NCBI RefSeq assembly: GCF_042767895.1
Contig: NC_091565.1
Span: 1,211,472-1,221,471, forward strand
Reading direction: 5' to 3'
From: Penaeus vannamei
Lineage: Eukaryota > Arthropoda > Malacostraca > Decapoda > Penaeidae
Length of the DNA stretch: 10,000 bases
Each line of letters starts with the position of its first letter. Positions within the stretch are counted from its first letter, which is position 1. Positions 1-7,772 of the stretch are shown piece by piece. The translations under genes and the position numbers were made by a program. A model generated the notes under the pieces. It saw only the letters and a list, made by a program, of their open reading frames with translations, had not been told where the DNA came from and made no database searches.

Positions 1-562
1 GTAATGATAATGTTGATAATGATGATAACAATACGGATAGAGATAACAACAGCAACAATTACAGTGATGATAATAATCATAATAACTATAATAATAATGA
101 TGTCAATGATTGACAATGATAATTACAGTATCAGCATAAAAACATCATTAATAAAAATTATTATAATGATGATGATGATAATAATAAAATGGACAATAAC
201 AATGATAATGATCATGATAAGGATAATGGCTGTGATGATGATAACGATGATAAAGATATCAATATAGGTTGTGATGATGATAAAAATTATAATAATAATG
301 ATGATGATGATTATAATGGTAATAATATGATAATATGATAATGATATCAGTGATGATAATAATGGTAAAAATAAGAATGATGATGCTGGTAAAAGTGATA
401 ATGATAATGATAATAATAATACTGATATTAATAATAACAGTGAAAATAACAATAATAATACTGACAATAAATTCAACAAAAACAACGATCATAAGAATGA
501 TAATTAGTATAACATATTGTTATAACAATAATAATGATAACAACAATTATGATGATGATTAA
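1..562. repeat. imperfect AAT/GAT triplet microsatellite
   Basis: This is a long, impure run of ATA, ATG, AAT and GAT triplets on the plus strand, with occasional single-base breaks. It starts before the window. It produces long open frames on both strands rich in Ile/Met or Asn/Asp, which reflect the triplet composition and are not proteins. No splice, promoter or conserved-domain signal is seen in it. The plus strand carries the AAT/GAT orientation, opposite to the ATT/ATC orientation of most later tracts. Confidence 0.95.
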
Positions 563-615
563 AAAAAATCGATAATATTAATTAATCATTATTCCTATTC
601 TTATTATGATTGTTG

Positions 616-617
<2 letters not shown>

Positions 618-658
<41 letters not shown>
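618..658. repeat. pure (ATT)n microsatellite
   Basis: An uninterrupted ATT tract of about 41 nt lies directly after the AAT/GAT block, with a short AT-rich joint at about 563-617. The orientation therefore flips within about 60 bases, so the two blocks could pair as a long AT-only hairpin. Confidence 0.95.
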
Positions 659-661
659 CTC

Positions 662-1500
662 TATCGTCGTTATCATTATGGCTATCTTTATCACTACGTG
701 TGCGATGCATACCTCCCTTTTGGGGACGGAATAGGGCATCTAAGGTTCTTTTCCTTCGTCAGGAGAATTGGGAAAAGCTTGCCATTTTTATCCCACTGTT
801 CTTCTTGTCCCTGAACAACATCCGCTCGATGTTGGGGGTAAATTTAACCGCCGTAGCCAAGATCGTCACGGTTATCTCGGACTTATTTCCTTTGGCTTTT
901 CTCTTCCTCTCTTTCTCTTTGCTTTATTCGTGCTGTGTAATCATACTTTTTTTTTCGTCCATTGGGGAGTTAAATGACTATATCTTGAGCGACTACAGTC
1001 AACATATTCTTATCCTATGAGGTCACAGCTCGTCCTGTTGTCCTGTTGTCCTTCCTGTGCCAGAATGCAACTTTATATATTGCCTAACGGGATTCAAGAT
1101 TAACAGCAGTGACGTAGACATACACAAATTGTACCTAGCATACCCACGTGTCTATTATACCTTTTTTCTAATGGACGTCGACCAAGATAGTACAGAGAAA
1201 CCTAAAGTGGAGGACACACAAACGCAGTTATACCGAGCAGACCCATATATACACTTTCTTTCAACGGATGTCGACCCAGACAGTGTGGGAGAGATGTAAT
1301 TATTTTTTTTATGATTGTTACAACAGTAGACAGAGAGAGACGAGAGATACGGCTGCAGGTGACCTTTCACTGCTTTCTAAAAAATCCTTCCCAGTTTATG
1401 TTCACTCTCTTCAAGCCCAGGGCACGGGGTTAGAAAGTAGGATATTTCGTGTGTTTCTTTGTATTCGTCTGGCAACAAAAATAACGCTTACCTTAGGAGA
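662..1500. other. ordinary-complexity spacer, no supported gene
   Basis: This stretch has mixed composition and breaks the microsatellite array. Short open frames exist but none has a recognisable domain. The most regular, 1064-1299 on the plus strand from its first ATG, contains three DVD-type motifs (SDVDIH, MDVDQDS, TDVDPDS) that reflect a degenerate DNA repeat around GACGTCGAC/GATGTCGAC at about 1174 and 1267. It has no signal peptide, no known fold and no promoter, so it is not called as a gene. A short TCCTGTTG direct repeat lies at about 1033-1048. Confidence 0.5.
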
Positions 1501-1502
1501 GT

Positions 1503-1985
1503 TTTTGCTGTTATTTTTCTTGTTATTATTACCATAACTATATTGTCCTTGTTGTCCTTGTTATCGTCGTTCTTATCATTTCGTCCGTGTCATCTCATCA
1601 AAATCTTCATTTTCATCATTATTCGTTTTTATTCTTATTCTTATTATCATCAGCATCCTCACCATTATCATTATAATTTTCTTATCATCGTTATTATTAT
1701 TATCATTATCATTATCATCAATACGATAATTATCATCATATCACTATAAATATATTTTACTATTATCATTGTTATCATTATCATTATTGTTGTTATTGTT
1801 ATTATTACTATTCTCATTATTATTATTATTATTGCTCTCATTATCATTATTGTTACTGTTATTATCATTAATATCACCATCATTATTACTGCCTTTCTTG
1901 TTATTATTATTACTAATACTATTATTATTATCATTACTATTGTTATTGTTATTGTCATTATCATTCTTACTATAATCATAATATC
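1503..1985. repeat. imperfect ATT/ATC triplet microsatellite
   Basis: Runs of TTATTATTATC with T-rich interruptions give the opposite strand orientation to the tracts at 1-562 and 2046-2203. Open frames on either strand are Leu/Ser-rich or Ile/Met-rich repeat translations. Confidence 0.93.
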
Positions 1986-2039
1986 ATAGTAATCATAATA
2001 TCACTTAAAACAAGGAATGATGATTATAAAATTATAGAA

Positions 2040-2168
2040 ATCCTAATGATACTAATACTAACAGCAATGAAGATGATAATAATGATGATAATGATAAAAA
2101 TGATAATTCAAAGGAAAATGATAATGATGATAATAATAACAATAATAATGATAATAGTAATAACAATG

Positions 2169-2203
<35 letters not shown>
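2040..2203. repeat. AAT/GAT microsatellite ending in pure (AAT)11
   Basis: The tract is in AAT/GAT orientation and ends in an uninterrupted (AAT)11 at 2171-2203. It lies between two tracts in the ATT/ATC orientation and could fold against either of them. Confidence 0.94.
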
Positions 2204-2205
<2 letters not shown>

Positions 2206-2210
2206 CAAAG

Positions 2211-2450
2211 ATTATTATCTATCATCATTATCATTTTTTATTATTATTAGTTTCATTACTATCATTACTATTATCATTATCATTATTTTCATCATTGCTA
2301 TCATTACAATTTTTGTTATTATCATTGTTATGCTTAATATTGCATTTGCTATTGTTATTATCACTATTATCATCATCACTATTCTCATTAGCAGGATCAG
2401 CATCATTACCATCACTACAATCATCACTTGTAGTAGTAATAACAATCACA
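2211..2450. repeat. imperfect ATT/ATC microsatellite
   Basis: The orientation flips again within about 10 bases of the (AAT)11 tract. The run is CATCATTATCATTATTATTA-like with moderate decay toward 2450. Confidence 0.93.
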
Positions 2451-2468
2451 TTAGGAATGTTACCTATA

Positions 2469-2485
2469 GAAGAAGAAGAAGAAAT
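2469..2485. repeat. short (GAA)n tract
   Basis: About five GAA/AGA units lie in the spacer between triplet arrays. The tract is related in composition to the longer purine tract at 2543. Confidence 0.85.
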
Positions 2486-2542
2486 GGAATGTAATTAAGA
2501 TGTCAGTCTAAGAAATTACTCACAATTAAGTCTTCGCAAAAT

Positions 2543-2587
2543 AAAAAGAAGAAGAAGAAGAAGAAGAAGAAGAAAGAAGAAGAAAAA
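2543..2587. repeat. 45-nt all-purine (AAG)n tract
   Basis: All 45 bases are A or G, mostly AAG repeats with one AAAG slip. Uninterrupted homopurine mirror repeats of this kind are known to form triplex (H-DNA) under superhelical stress; whether that happens here is inference. Confidence 0.92.
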
Positions 2588-2589
2588 TT

Positions 2590-2700
2590 GACTACCCTTA
2601 TCGTCAACATCACTGTCATCATTACTGTCATCATTATGATCATCACATTTACCTTCACCTTCATCATCAGCCTACCCATCATCATCATCATCATCATTAA
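2590..2700. repeat. ATC-rich microsatellite with pure (CAT)7
   Basis: The tract is made of ATC/ATT/ACC triplets and ends in an uninterrupted CAT run at 2677-2697. It is more cytosine-rich than the ATT arrays. Confidence 0.9.
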
Positions 2701-3100
2701 GAACCGTCATAAGAATATTACCCATTCTACTGCTGATCTCTCATCTCTCGCCTCATCTTCAGTCTCACCCTCGACAGTCTACAACACCAACGTATCCCTC
2801 ATGATTCTGAAAAATAGAGAAAAAAGGAAAAAAAAAAAACAACTTTAAGACATTTCCTAGACCCCCGTGACACGAACGTTCTGTCATGTCATGCGGCCGA
2901 CGTCACGAAGAACGAACTCTTCTGAAAAGGGAGTGTGGCATGCACGTAGGAAGTGTTAGTGCAATCTTATGAGGCGTAATACGTTATATTATGTCATTGG
3001 GTTTATTTTTATCATCTTTCTCTCTCTATCTATCTATTCGTTTTTTCCCTTTTTTTAAACCTATTTATGTGTAATTGCATTTTTTTTCTCTCTTTTTTAT
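2700..3100. other. spacer with no supported gene
   Basis: The sequence is mixed. About 2860-3000 is locally GC-richer and looks single-copy. A T-rich stretch with CTAT repeats lies near 3020-3110. I see no open frame with conserved features, no promoter and no RNA gene. Confidence 0.5.
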
Positions 3101-3469
3101 TCTATTGTTATTATGTTTATTGCTGTTATTGTCATTGCTCTCCGATTGTCGTTATAATTAATCTTTGCTGATGCCTTTATTGATATATTCTATACCATTA
3201 TCATTATCGTTATCATGATTATTGTCATTATCAAGGTCACAATTACTCTTACACTGTTGTTATTGCTATTATCATTCTCAGTGGTATTATCGTCATCAAT
3301 AATATCATCAATATTGTATTATTGCCATTATTATTATTGTTATCAACATTATCATTATCAATATCGTTATCATTATCAGTATTATTATTATTATCCTTAT
3401 AATCATCATTATTATTATTATCCTTATAATCATCATTATTATTATCATTATTATTATTATTATTATTAC

Positions 3470-3536
<67 letters not shown>

Positions 3537-5655
3537 TTCATTGTCTTTATTATTATTAATATTATTATTATTATCATTATCATTATTATTATCATTATTA
3601 TTATTATTATTATCATCATTATTATTATTATTGTTATTATTATTGCTATTATCATCATCATTATCATTATTATTATTATTACTATTTTTGTTATTATTAT
3701 TATCATCATTATAACCATTATCATCATTTGCATTACTATTATTATCATTGTTAACATTATGAACACTATTTATTTGCTATTAATATCATTATTATTGTCA
3801 TTATCATTATTATTATTCCCATTACTACTGTTATTATTTTCATTATCAATATAATTGTCATATATTTTAGTATTGTCATTATTATCATTATTTTATTACG
3901 ATTATCATTGTTATCCTTTTTCTTATGATCATTAAAGCTATCATTGTTATAATCATTATAATCATTGTTATTATCATTATCATCATTGTTATTATGTCCA
4001 TCACTGGTATAGTAATAATTATCATTAATACTATCATTATTGTTATTTTTATTATTATCATTATCATCATTTTCATTATCACCACTTTTCTTACCATTAT
4101 TACATTATCATCATCACCATAAGTATTTTTATTATTATTGTTTATCATTATTATCATTAGAAACGTTATCATTATTATTACCATTATTATCATTATTGTT
4201 ATCATTACTTCTTATTATTGCATCATTATTACTATCATAATTATCATTACTATTACTATTATTACTGTTGGTGATAAAGCTGATAATAATATCAAAATCA
4301 CTAGTATAATTATTATCATTGCTATTACTATAATCATTGGTGATAATAGTAACAGTAATGGTATTATTCTATTAACTTTTGTTTTTATTATTATTTTTAT
4401 TGTTACTCCTATCATTATCATTAGTGGCAGAACCATCAATATTATCATAACCACTATTGTAACTATCATTATTAGTATTATTATTTTTATCACAATCACC
4501 ATTATCATTTATCTATTTATTTACTATGATCATTATCATCATTGTTATTATCATTATTATTGTCGTTTTTATTGTTATATTTTTTGTCTCTATAATCATC
4601 ATCATTATCATATATTATCACTATCCTCATTACCATTATTAGTATCTATATCACAATCATTATCATCTTTATTGTTCTTATTATAATAATGATCATTATC
4701 ATCATTATCATCCTTAATTTTATCATTATCATCATTGTTGCTCAATTTGATTATTGTTATAATTTATATTACTGTCATCATCATTATTATCATTATCGTT
4801 GTCATTATTATTATCATCCTTATCATTATCATTATCATTGTTATTATCATTATTATCATTATCATTTTTATTACTACTATTATCATTATTAATGCCATTA
4901 TTATAATTATCATTAACATTATTATTATTGTTATCATCATTATTATTATAATTATTATTAGTACTGTTCCTAGTATTACTATTATATTTAGCATTATCAT
5001 TATTATTATTATCATTATCATCATTATTATATACATCATCACTATCATCAGCATTATTATCAATAATCATAATGATAATAGCAATAAAGATAATAATAAT
5101 ATTGATAATATAATCATTATTGTAATTGCTATTATCATCGCTGTTCTCATTACTGGCATACCATTATCATTATTATTTTTTAAAATTATTGTATTTCTTA
5201 TTACTGTTAATAGCAGCAGTATAAGTATCATTATTACTATCATCACTTTCATCACTAATATCATTATCATTACCATTATCATTATTAATATTATTAATAT
5301 CATTGTCACTATCACTAGAATTATTATCATTATAATAATTATTGTTACCATCACATTAGGATCACGATTATAGTTGTCATTATTATCTTCACTATTGTTA
5401 TCATGATTATTCTTATTATCATTATCAACATTAGTGTTATCATCTTTATAATGATTATCGTCATCATTATTACTATAATTATCGTTATTATTATAATTAT
5501 CGTTATTATGATTATCATTATCATTATTCTTATGGTTATCATTACTACCATTATCATTATTATTATTATTATCATTAATATTATTGCTATTGTTAATATC
5601 ATTATCATCATTGCTATTATCATTATCATTGTCATCATTATCATTACCATTGTTG
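3100..5655. repeat. 2.5-kb ATT/ATC compound microsatellite
   Basis: This is the largest array in the window, almost entirely TTA/TCA triplets. It includes a pure (ATT)22 tract at 3471-3536. Second-order duplication is visible: a 27-bp unit beginning TCCTTATAATCATC occurs at 3394-3420 and again at 3421-3447, and an 18-bp unit (ATAATTATCGTTATTATT) repeats near 5475-5510. A short patch at about 5066-5125 flips to the AAT/GAT orientation. Open frames of up to about 210 codons (poly-Ile, poly-Asn, poly-Tyr) occur on both strands at once and are composition artefacts. Confidence 0.95.
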
Positions 5656-5760
5656 TATGAATGAGATGAGATTTCAATTACTACATTTTCCATGTAAGTC
5701 TTACTGGCATGGATGCTTCTGTTATTTTTATTGTGATTTTAATGTTTTTGTTTGTTTTTT
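5656..5760. other. short spacer between ATT arrays
   Basis: About 100 bases of non-triplet sequence break the array. They are T-rich toward the end, with no feature identified. Confidence 0.5.
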
Positions 5761-6085
5761 CATTATCTTATTATTGTTATCATTACTGCCATTGTTATTA
5801 TCATTATCATTTTTGTTACTATAATCATCATTAGCGTCATCATTATTATTATCATTATTAGTAGTAATAGTATCACTATTACTGACAATAATAATAACAA
5901 TAATGATTATAATGATAATGATTATCAATATCACCATTTTCATTAATATCATCATTGTTATTATAACACCTATCACTAAATACTTTATTACTATTGTTAT
6001 CATTGGTGATGCTAAGAGTAAAAATCCTTTACTTTCATCCTTATCAAGATCATAGTAGTGTTATCATCAAATTATTATTACTCTA
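5761..6085. repeat. decaying ATT/ATC microsatellite
   Basis: This is the last ATT/ATC block. It has a short AAT/GAT-oriented patch at about 5884-5926 and increasing sequence decay toward the gene at 6265. Confidence 0.9.
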
Positions 6086-6187
6086 ATTTTGTCACCACTC
6101 GTGCATGTATTGTTATTTTCATATTAATCATCTGAATCAAAGGTATGAGTAACTAGCAATGAAAGGCGCCGGAGTGACCACGCCGAA

Positions 6188-6234
6188 GGAACTCCGAAAG
6201 CGGCCAGGAGGGAAAAGAGTGACAAAGGAAATCC
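6188..6234 (+). promoter_or_regulatory. two GGAA[C/A]TCC sites upstream of the TATA box
   Basis: GGAACTCC lies at 6188-6195 and GGAAATCC at 6227-6234, about 75 and 35 bases upstream of the TATA box. Both resemble the core of Rel/NF-kB-type sites (GGGAAAYCC for insect Dif/Dorsal), but each lacks a full consensus. They are listed as candidate sites only. If real, they would fit an immune-inducible secreted peptide gene, which is itself inference. Confidence 0.3.
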
Positions 6235-6264
6235 TGAGACCGAGGTACGTTCAGCCACCGCAGG

Positions 6265-6272
6265 TATATAAG
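6265..6272 (+). promoter_or_regulatory. TATA box (TATATAAG)
   Basis: A canonical TATATAAG lies in a GC-rich context (flanks CAGG and ACCG), a sharp contrast with the AT repeat upstream. The usual 25-32 bp spacing puts transcription start at about 6293-6300, near TTCCACCACTA, which is a plausible though not perfect arthropod initiator. The position agrees with the coding frame: no ATG occurs between that point and the start codon at 6653. Confidence 0.75.
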
Positions 6273-6294
6273 ACCGACCTGCGGACCCTTTCCA

Positions 6295-6652
6295 CCACTA
6301 GCGCAGGCCACTTCCACAGCCACGGCAGTTGAGAGCGTCTTCGGCAGCTGAGGTGAAGCCGTCTTCGTCAACGCGAGTGAAAATATCATTATAGCTTCGT
6401 CAGTTGAAGTGAAAACATCTTTAAAGCTTCGTCAGTTGAAGTGAAACCATCTTTAAAGCTTCGTCAGTTGAAGTGAAAACATCTTTAAAGCTTCGTCAGT
6501 CTAAGTGAAAACATCTTTAAAGCTTCGTCAGTCTAAGTGAAAACATCTTTAATAACTTCATCAGCTCCAGCGACGGCATCTTCAAGACACCATCATCCTC
6601 CACCAGCCTCTTCTTCCGCGACTGCCATCGTCGACTTCATCCCGGTCCTGAA
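6295..6652 (+). other. 5' leader of the 6653 gene, ATG-free
   Basis: The inferred leader is about 355 nt, has no ATG in any frame, and is occupied mostly by the 32-bp tandem repeat. The start codon context is G at -3 with CTGAA before the ATG, which is acceptable for an animal start. The last 60 bases (about 6590-6645) are pyrimidine-rich. I cannot exclude a spliced leader, but no splice pair is needed to connect the promoter to the frame. The transcription start is inferred from the TATA box only. Confidence 0.55.
6363..6588 (+). repeat. 32-bp tandem repeat array in the leader
   Basis: Units begin CTTCGTCAGT and end AACATCTTTAAAG. Copies lie at 6363-6394 (diverged), 6395-6426, 6427-6458, 6459-6490, 6491-6522 and 6523-6555 (33 nt), with a degenerate copy at 6556-6588. 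Eroded partial copies are visible before the array at 6311-6338 and 6339-6362. The central four are near-identical, and two subtypes (CAGTTGAAG and CAGTCTAAG) are ordered along the array, as expected from stepwise tandem duplication. Every central junction contains an AAGCTT. A 32-nt period is not a multiple of three, so the array is not a coding repeat. Confidence 0.93.
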
Positions 6653-7027
6653 ATGCACGTCAAGTTCTTCGAGATGCTCCTGAGTGTGGCAATGCTGTCC
6701 ATCGGCGTCTGGGCTCTGCCGCGCGGCCCTCCAGCGCCCTGCAAGGACCCGTGTGCCCTTCGAGACGCCAGTGGGAAATGCGCGACGGATCTCCAGGGCA
6801 TCTTCGCCTCACTCGAAGGAATCGCCAGGAAGCTTCATTCGCCTTCGAGCCTCGGGAGAGCGACCGCCGAGGGGGTCCTTCTCCCCGCGCTGACCCGCCC
6901 GGTCCGCCAGCCATCGGCCAACATAATCGACGCCAGCCTCCTGCCGTGTCCCGAAACCTGCCACCTGCGGCAACGGAACGGAACCTGCATCCTGAACTCG
7001 AGCTGCGCGATGGCCCTGGCACCCTGA
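6653..7027 (+). CDS. secreted cysteine-rich protein with a duplicated C-x3-C-x8-C motif
   Basis: This 124-residue frame is the only convincing protein gene in the window. Its family is not recognised. Residues 1-21 form a signal peptide: a hydrophobic core (MLLSVAMLSIGV) with likely cleavage after VWA, leaving about 103 residues. The mature chain starts LPRGPPAP and contains two copies of C-x3-C-x-L-R-x3-G-x-C: Cys30/34/43 and Cys99/103/112. Cys118 is an extra seventh cysteine, so the odd count leaves one free or paired between chains. Two N-glycosylation sequons (Asn109-Gly-Thr and Asn115-Ser-Ser) lie in the second motif. The linker (44-98) is cysteine-free, with an Arg-Lys at 59-60 as a possible processing site. 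The start is the first ATG after the TATA box at 6265. The coding region is GC-rich, unlike its flanks, and appears unspliced. The secreted, disulfide-rich form would fit an immune or structural peptide, but no function is shown. Confidence 0.8.
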   Translation: MHVKFFEMLLSVAMLSIGVWALPRGPPAPCKDPCALRDASGKCATDLQGIFASLEGIARKLHSPSSLGRATAEGVLLPALTRPVRQPSANIIDASLLPCPETCHLRQRNGTCILNSSCAMALAP

Positions 7028-7052
7028 GACATCGATACTGGCACTGATAAGC

Positions 7053-7064
7053 TTTTTTTTTTTT
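7053..7064 (+). repeat. T12 run in the 3' UTR
   Basis: A homopolymer of 12 T lies 25 bases after the stop codon and just before the first AATAAA. It is probably a polymorphic simple repeat in the 3' UTR, or a U-rich element near the polyadenylation site. Confidence 0.7.
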
Positions 7065-7068
7065 AGAC

Positions 7069-7094
7069 AATAAACATCGTTATACACAAATAAA
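7069..7094 (+). terminator. polyadenylation signals AATAAA (7069 and 7089)
   Basis: Two perfect AATAAA hexamers lie at 7069-7074 and 7089-7094, 42 and 62 bases after the stop codon. A third at 7227-7232 could give a longer 3' UTR. The first pair would give a transcript of about 0.8 kb from the TATA-derived start. Confidence 0.65.
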
Positions 7095-7320
7095 AATAGA
7101 ATGGCTGAGTCTCCTTTGAACAAAAGCTCTCTTAAGGAGGCATCTTGTTATATGGGATTTATTGTGTGTTCACAGTCTTCGGTCTGACATGATTCCACTC
7201 ACGGGAGGGTTGGAGGGGATTTCAACAATAAAGACAAAATATAAGTATAGGATGTAATATTTTATAATATCATTCAAAGAAAATAATTAAAAATAACATT
7301 GCACAAGACTATAACTATCT
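7095..7320. other. gene downstream flank, nothing further called
   Basis: The sequence is of ordinary complexity. It includes a small TTCG-loop hairpin candidate (CAGTC-TTCG-GTCTG, about 7172-7185) and a CTCCTT/AAGGAG inverted pair at 7111-7116 and 7134-7139. A third AATAAA is at 7227-7232. No open frame with conserved features is seen. Confidence 0.4.
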
Positions 7321-7324
7321 GTTC

Positions 7325-7545
7325 ACACAGACACACATATAAAAATATTCCTACATATATAAACACATACATACATATGCATTTACATACACACATACAT
7401 GCATATGCATTTATATACATACACATATACATACACACATACATATACATACATATATCCTCACGTGCGCTTAACCATACATACATATACGCATTCACAT
7501 ATATCTATGTATACATCATATATACACATTTGTTCACATAAATAA
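7325..7545. repeat. CATA/ACAC tetranucleotide microsatellite
   Basis: Imperfect (CATA)n, (ACAC) and TATG/CATT units run through this stretch, purest at about 7355-7460. Open frames here (His/Tyr/Ile or Met/Tyr/Cys-rich on opposite strands) are repeat translations. Confidence 0.92.
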
Positions 7546-7614
7546 ACGTTTTTGCAGATGCATACGCACACATTTATATGCTGATATCTACGTGCATATA
7601 TATAATGATACAAA

Positions 7615-7746
7615 TTAGCGCTTACATGTAGAAAATGTAGAAAAGGTATGAATGAGACTGGATGTCTTCACAATACAAGAGATGTATTTGACCGGTTTCG
7701 ATTACGTCTTCGTCAGAAATACATGAATACGGTTTAGCGCTTACAT
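7615..7746 (-). mobile_element. small insertion with 13-bp direct repeats, carrying a hammerhead motif
   Basis: TTAGCGCTTACAT occurs exactly at 7615-7627 and again at 7734-7746 and brackets a 106-bp insert, as a target-site duplication would. Read on the minus strand, the insert has the hammerhead-like motif near its 5' end and a tandem 9-bp tail (TTTTCTACA twice, plus-strand 7627-7644) at its 3' end. A 5' ribozyme, a 3' simple-repeat tail and a target-site duplication are the layout of a short retrotransposed element. Hammerhead motifs are known in Penelope-like retroelements and in retrozymes, so this may be a non-autonomous relative or a 5'-truncated copy. It encodes no protein. The direct repeats are seen; the mechanism is inferred. 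Confidence 0.55.
7682..7724 (-). ncRNA. type I hammerhead ribozyme-like motif
   Basis: Read on the minus strand: stem I 5' strand AUGUAUUU (7724-7717), core CUGACGA (7716-7710), a short stem II region AGACGUAAUC (7709-7700), core GAA (7699-7697), a self-complementary stem III ACCGGU (7696-7691), cleavage-site C (7690), then stem I 3' strand AAAUACAU (7689-7682). The two stem I strands are perfectly complementary over 8 bp, and the invariant CUGANGA, GAA and UH elements are present in order. Weak points are stem II, which can form only two clear pairs (GA with UC) with an extra A after the core, and stem III, which has no loop and would need pairing between two molecules. Such minimal stems are known in retroelement hammerheads. 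Activity is not established. Confidence 0.65.
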
Positions 7747-7772
7747 CTGACATCTGTGCTGTACATGAGAAT

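Noticed and set aside
4735..5373. Long open frames of 100-212 codons in the triplet arrays (poly-Ile, poly-Asn/Asp, poly-Tyr)
   Set aside because: They occur on several frames and both strands at once, follow directly from ATT/ATC/AAT triplets lacking stop codons in some frames, and have no start context, domain or promoter.
1..6080. CRISPR-like or satellite array
   Set aside because: There are no regular repeat-spacer units. The period is three bases with random imperfections, so these are microsatellites.
6660..7070. Overlapping open frames on both strands across the secreted-protein gene
   Set aside because: They are shadows of a GC-rich coding region. They lack signal peptides or recognisable domains, while the plus-strand frame at 6653 has both a promoter and a signal peptide.
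7274..7541. Open frames rich in His/Tyr/Ile and Met/Tyr/Cys at the CATA repeat
   Set aside because: They are translations of the tetranucleotide microsatellite in opposite strands.
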